From Bacillota bacterium (GTDB lineage: Bacteria; Bacillota_I; Bacilli_A; RFN20; CAG-826): a stretch of DNA of 9,426 bases. The notes under the pieces were generated by a model. The model ran no database searches, was not told where the DNA came from, and saw nothing but the letters and a program-made list of their open reading frames with translations. The stretch is from the NCBI GenBank assembly GCA_023396795.1, contig JAEWUY010000095.1, positions 1-9,426 on the forward strand. The letters run 5' to 3'. A program made the translations under genes and the position numbers. Of this stretch, positions 6,804 through 9,426 are shown piece by piece; position 1 is the stretch's first letter, and the number at the start of each line of letters is the position of its first letter.

Positions 6804-6872
6804 TTGACATTGTTTCCGTTATTTAAAAAAGATGACATATTTTGATAAGATTTAATCTTTTTTGTCTAAAAA

Positions 6873-6881
6873 TGGTAAAAT
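6873..6881 (+). promoter_or_regulatory. Extended -10 promoter of the XRE-membrane gene
   Basis: TGGTAAAAT is an extended -10 (TG, one base, TAAAAT at 6876-6881). Transcription would start about 6888, giving a leader of nearly 90 nt. The -35 region (TTAATC, 6852-6857, 18 bp away) is weak. Confidence 0.5.
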
Positions 6882-6940
6882 GCAACCGATAGTTGCGGAA
6901 TTGAAAAGCAAACTTGGTAGATGCAACCACGTGCTTTTTC
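6882..6940 (+). promoter_or_regulatory. Structured leader or operator region of the XRE-membrane gene
   Basis: A hairpin or palindrome GCAAC/GTTGC (6882-6886/6892-6896) abuts the -10 and spans the likely start of transcription. The word ATGCAACC occurs at 6880-6887 and again at 6921-6928. Further on, GAAAAGCA (6903-6910) can pair with TGCTTTTTC (6932-6940) with one bulged T. The first element is well placed as an operator for the HTH protein encoded downstream. I recognise no known riboswitch family. Confidence 0.35.
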
Positions 6941-6976
6941 CTAAAATGTGGGTGTTTGGTAAAGGGGGATTAAATT

Positions 6977-7780
6977 ATGAATATCGAAATTGCTGAACGA
7001 CTCATCAAACTGCGTAAAGAAAAAGGTTTATCACAAGAAGAATTAGCGGAAAAATTAGGTTTATCGCGACAAGCGGTTAGTAAATGGGAAAGGGCGGAAG
7101 CTAGCCCCGATACTGACAACCTAATTTGTTTGGCGAAAATCTATGGCGTCTCCTTAGATTCGCTACTTAACACCTCAGACAGCGTTGAAGACATCATCAA
7201 GGAACAGGTTAAAGTCGAAGAAGAAAGCAAAGAAGATGTTAAGAAAGATCGCGTGCATATTGGTCGCGATGGAATTCACGTCGAAAGTAAAGATGGCGAA
7301 GAAGTTCACATCAGTGGTGACGGCATCTTCGTTAAAGATAAAGACGATGAAGTTAACATCGGTTGTGGGCAATCTCACGGTTTTAAGCCATCAAAGTACG
7401 AAATTGTCAAAGGGGCGATTACGGGATCATTCACTTTGCTTTGTGTTGTCACCTTTCTATTGCTTGGCTTCTTACTGCCTGGTGGAATTGGCTGGACAAC
7501 CGGCTGGATTGTTTTTCTTATGATTCCTATTGTCGCATCACTTTTTACGGCTTGCCATCGGCGGAGAATAACCGCTTTTGCGATGCCGGTTTTGGTGGCA
7601 GCCATCTATATGCTTTTAGGGATGGGATTCGGTCTATGGCACCCATACTGGATCATTTTCCTAGCCATTCCGATTTTCTATTCGGTCTTCGGTCCAATCG
7701 ACAAGCTGATGCGTCATAATCGTCTAGCTAAAGGCATTAATATTGATGTCGTTGATAATGATAGCGACGAAAACGAATAA
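6977..7780 (+). CDS. XRE-type helix-turn-helix protein with membrane domain
   Basis: 267 residues. Residues 5-62 are a classic XRE/Cro-CI domain (GLSQEELAEKLGLSRQAVSKWE at 17-38, broken here by description only: SQEEL, LGLSRQAVSKWE). Residues 68-92 are highly charged. Residues 93-129 hold two and a half copies of a 16-17 residue unit, V(H/N)I(G/S)xDGIxV with KD near its end. Four hydrophobic segments follow at about 147-169, 172-192, 199-220 and 222-240, then an acidic tail. The protein should sit in the cytoplasmic membrane with its DNA-binding domain inside. The ligand and target genes cannot be inferred. GGGGG at 6964-6968 lies 8 nt before the ATG, and a terminator follows. Membrane-tethered XRE regulators exist in Firmicutes; the repeat segment is unfamiliar to me as a named domain. 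Confidence 0.85.
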   Translation: MNIEIAERLIKLRKEKGLSQEELAEKLGLSRQAVSKWERAEASPDTDNLICLAKIYGVSLDSLLNTSDSVEDIIKEQVKVEEESKEDVKKDRVHIGRDGIHVESKDGEEVHISGDGIFVKDKDDEVNIGCGQSHGFKPSKYEIVKGAITGSFTLLCVVTFLLLGFLLPGGIGWTTGWIVFLMIPIVASLFTACHRRRITAFAMPVLVAAIYMLLGMGFGLWHPYWIIFLAIPIFYSVFGPIDKLMRHNRLAKGINIDVVDNDSDENE

Positions 7781-7804
7781 GCTTATCATTGATTTGGCGA
7801 AAAT

Positions 7805-7831
7805 AAAGGCCCGCAAGGGTCTTTTCGTTTT
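7805..7831 (+). terminator. Rho-independent terminator after the XRE-membrane gene
   Basis: AAAGGCCC (7805-7812) pairs with GGGTCTTT (7817-7824) around a GCAA tetraloop, with one G-U pair, followed by a T-rich tail (TCGTTTT). It isolates the regulator from the FNT gene. Confidence 0.85.
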
Positions 7832-7856
7832 ACTCTCACTAATAAAAATGATTATG

Positions 7857-7862
7857 TATAAT
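7857..7862 (+). promoter_or_regulatory. Promoter -10 of the FNT gene (leaderless type)
   Basis: A perfect TATAAT ends 7 nt before the GTG start codon at 7870, so transcription should begin at or within a base of the codon. No ribosome site is present. I see no good -35 at the usual distance. An in-frame TGA at 7849-7851 and the lack of any other start codon before 7870 rule out an earlier start. Confidence 0.55.
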
Positions 7863-7869
7863 AATACTC

Positions 7870-8517
7870 GTGAACAATAAAGCTCTTGCCCTTAAAACTT
7901 ATTTATCGGGAATATATGCAGGTCTTTGTGTCATCTTGGCAGCCTCCATCTATCTTGTTTTTTCTTCTTTCGGTCTTAGACCGATTGGTTCCGTCCTTTT
8001 TTCGGTCGGGTTGGTTATTATCGTTATTTATAATTTTGCTCTATATACGGGAAAAATTGGTTATGTTTTGGCCAAAGATGGCCCCTCACCCCTTGTCATT
8101 ACTATGACTTTTTTAGGCAACGTCACGGCGATGGTGGCGGGCGGTTATCTACTATCGTTACTTCGTTTTACAGGGTGGAACGCTCTTTTTGACATTGTTG
8201 ATAATATCAACGCTAGCCGAATGATTGGCTCCGGAGAAACTTGGTACACGGCCTTAATCAATGGTTTCTTTTGTGGCGTTTTGGTATTTTTAGCCATCTA
8301 TAGTTATCGGAAGGCAAAACGGGTGTGGGTTAAATATTTAGGTCTTGTTTTTTTCATCAGTGTATTTGTCATTCTTGGCATGGAACACTGCCTGGCCAAT
8401 ATGTATTACTTTTCGTTAGGAAACGCATGGAGTGGGCCCCTTTTGCTAAATGTCATTATTGTTATTATTGGCAACTCGCTTGGCGGCATGTTTACCTACA
8501 TCATCAATTTTTTGTAA
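7870..8517 (+). CDS. Formate/nitrite transporter (FNT) family channel, short form
   Basis: 215 residues with about six membrane helices (near 14-34, 39-58, 76-99, 128-145, 155-172, 192-213), as in FNT pentamers that pass formate, nitrite or hydrosulfide across the cytoplasmic membrane. Family marks are GIYAG at 14-18, GLVIIVIYNFALYTGK at 47-62, NGFFCGVLVFLA at 131-142, GMEHCLANMYY with the conserved pore histidine H173, and GNSLGG at 201-206. It is shorter than the usual 250-290 residues, and the normal E/DLFTGN-like motif reads ALYTGK. The start is GTG at 7870; the next usable start would remove part of helix 1. The substrate is not predictable. It ends 51 nt before the glucosidase start, in the same frame. 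Confidence 0.85.
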   Translation: MNNKALALKTYLSGIYAGLCVILAASIYLVFSSFGLRPIGSVLFSVGLVIIVIYNFALYTGKIGYVLAKDGPSPLVITMTFLGNVTAMVAGGYLLSLLRFTGWNALFDIVDNINASRMIGSGETWYTALINGFFCGVLVFLAIYSYRKAKRVWVKYLGLVFFISVFVILGMEHCLANMYYFSLGNAWSGPLLLNVIIVIIGNSLGGMFTYIINFL

Positions 8518-8530
8518 AATTCGTCTTCAA

Positions 8531-8559
8531 TTGTTTTTTTAAATCTTGTAACTCACAAT
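8531..8559 (+). promoter_or_regulatory. Candidate promoter of the GH13 gene
   Basis: TTGTTT (8531-8536) and CACAAT (8554-8559) are spaced by 17 bp, and the second ends 9 nt before the ATG at 8569. Both are imperfect. No ribosome site is present, so the mRNA would be leaderless or nearly so. There is no clear terminator for the FNT gene between 8518 and 8568, so co-transcription is also possible. Confidence 0.35.
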
Positions 8560-8568
8560 GAAATAGAT

Positions 8569-9426
8569 ATGAACAAAGAACATCGCCACATGACGTGGTG
8601 GAAAAAAGCAATCGGCTATATTATTTATCCCAGCGCTTTTAAAGACGGCAATGGCGATGGTATCGGTGATATTCCGGGCATCATTTCCAAACTCGACTAT
8701 CTTCAACAATTAGGGGTTAATCTATTATGGATTTGCCCATTTTTTAAATCACCAATGGACGATAATGGCTATGATGTCAGCGACTATCGTCAAATTGATC
8801 CGCGCTTTGGAACTAACAATGATTTTGATTTGCTAATTAAAGAAGCTCACTTACGAAATATTAGGATTGTCATCGATTTCGTTTTGAACCACACCAGTGA
8901 TGAACATCCATGGTTTATTGAAGCGAGGAATGATCCTAGTTCTTTAAAACGGAATTATTATCTAATGCTTCCACCCCGTTATAAAGAAGACAAAAAAGTC
9001 CCGCCGAACAATTGGAAAGGGTTCTTTTCAACGTCGACCTGGAGTTATGATGAACAATCCGCTTGTTACTATATGCATATTTTTTCAAAGAAAATGCCAG
9101 ATGTAAACTGGGCCAATCCAGCTTTACGAGAAGAATACTACAGTATTGCCAAATATTACTTAGACAAAGGTGTTGATGGCTTTCGTTTAGATGCTTTGGC
9201 TCATTTAGCTCGTGATTTATCATATGTCGATTCAACCCTTGATGTTGACGAAAATGGTTTAGCATTTGACATGGGCAAATACTCAAATCGTCCAGAATTA
9301 TTTGAATACATGCGTGAGTTTAACCAACGAGTCTTTTCTCACTATGATTGTGTGACAATCGGCGAAGTGGGCGGTGGCATTTCTCCGGAAGAATCTTTGA
9401 AACTATCTGGATATCAAAGCGGTTCA
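8569..9426 (+). CDS. GH13 alpha-glucosidase (oligo-1,6-glucosidase type), 3' partial
   Basis: 286 codons, open to the last base of the window; the family is usually about 550 residues, so about half is missing. A cytoplasmic glycosidase releasing glucose from short alpha-glucosides. The (beta/alpha)8 barrel starts at WWKKAIGYIIYPSAF (10-24). A calcium loop follows, DGNGDGIGD (26-34). Region I is DFVLNH (103-108). MPDVNWANP (177-185) is equivalent to the QPDLNWENP typical of this subgroup. Region II is GFRLDA with nucleophile D208, and region III is TIGEVGG with acid/base E266. In characterised enzymes valine after the nucleophile goes with alpha-1,6 preference; here it is alanine (A209), hinting at alpha-1,4 or other linkage. 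Trehalose-6-phosphate hydrolase is a close alternative. ATG 8569 is chosen; ATG 8590 (residue 8) is also possible, as neither has a ribosome site. Confidence 0.93.
   Translation, partial: MNKEHRHMTWWKKAIGYIIYPSAFKDGNGDGIGDIPGIISKLDYLQQLGVNLLWICPFFKSPMDDNGYDVSDYRQIDPRFGTNNDFDLLIKEAHLRNIRIVIDFVLNHTSDEHPWFIEARNDPSSLKRNYYLMLPPRYKEDKKVPPNNWKGFFSTSTWSYDEQSACYYMHIFSKKMPDVNWANPALREEYYSIAKYYLDKGVDGFRLDALAHLARDLSYVDSTLDVDENGLAFDMGKYSNRPELFEYMREFNQRVFSHYDCVTIGEVGGGISPEESLKLSGYQSGS

Noticed and set aside
6825..6863. A bidirectional terminator AAAAAAGAT...ATCTTTTTT after the VOC gene.
   Set aside because: The stem has almost no GC and a 21-nt loop; it is likely chance complementarity in AT-rich spacer, though weak termination cannot be excluded.
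7185..7523. A 112-codon plus-strand frame inside the XRE-membrane gene.
   Set aside because: It is an out-of-frame reading of the charged linker and membrane region with no ribosome site; the main frame has a clear HTH domain.
8936..9286. A 116-codon minus-strand frame inside the GH13 gene.
   Set aside because: It lies antisense to well-conserved glucosidase motifs and has no recognisable domain or convincing start; it is a shadow.
1..9426. CRISPR arrays, insertion sequences, rRNA or integrase genes.
   Set aside because: No regularly spaced repeats, terminal inverted repeats with a transposase, rRNA signatures or recombinase motifs were seen on either strand.

Overview
The window reads as chromosomal DNA from a low-GC Gram-positive lineage (Bacillota/Bacilli or a walled or wall-less relative of the Acholeplasma/Izemoplasma/Erysipelotrichia type). 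The reasons are a PolC-type replicative polymerase, AT-rich third positions, TATAAT-type promoters, strong AAGGAG/GGAGG ribosome sites on some genes and T-tailed hairpin terminators. Tryptophan is encoded by TGG throughout and one gene ends in TGA, so the standard bacterial code applies and Mycoplasma/Spiroplasma proper are unlikely. I cannot place it more finely from sequence alone.

Layout, all genes on the + strand: (1) 1-4026, polC without its 5' end, which lies before the window. (2) 4034-4364, two single tRNA transcription units, tRNA-Pro(CGG) and tRNA-Arg(CCT), each with its own promoter-like element and terminator. (3) 4364-5269, a BRO-N/Fic fusion gene whose promoter is packed with symmetric sequence and with a degenerate copy of part of its own BRO-N coding region. 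(4) 5334-5879, a flavin reductase-like FMN protein. (5) 5961-6803, a two-module VOC (CatE-like) protein. (6) 6977-7780, an XRE-type DNA-binding protein with a four-helix membrane tail. (7) 7870-8517, a short formate/nitrite-family (FNT) channel. (8) 8569 to the window end, the first 286 codons of a GH13 alpha-glucosidase that runs off the edge.

There is no obvious single pathway. Replication and tRNA housekeeping genes are followed by a run of small accessory genes, mostly with separate promoters. The most unusual locus is the BRO-N/Fic gene next to tRNA-Arg. It joins a phage-antirepressor-type N-terminal domain to a class III (NmFic-like) AMP-transferase with its C-terminal inhibitory helix. 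Its -10 element and start codon lie inside a perfect 20-bp palindrome. This suggests a self-contained, autoregulated toxin-like or stress-response switch; that role is inferred.

A second theme is translation initiation. Three genes (BRO-N/Fic, FNT, GH13) have no Shine-Dalgarno sequence and have -10-like hexamers only about 7-9 nt before the start codon, as expected for leaderless mRNAs. The flavin reductase, VOC and XRE genes have strong ribosome sites.
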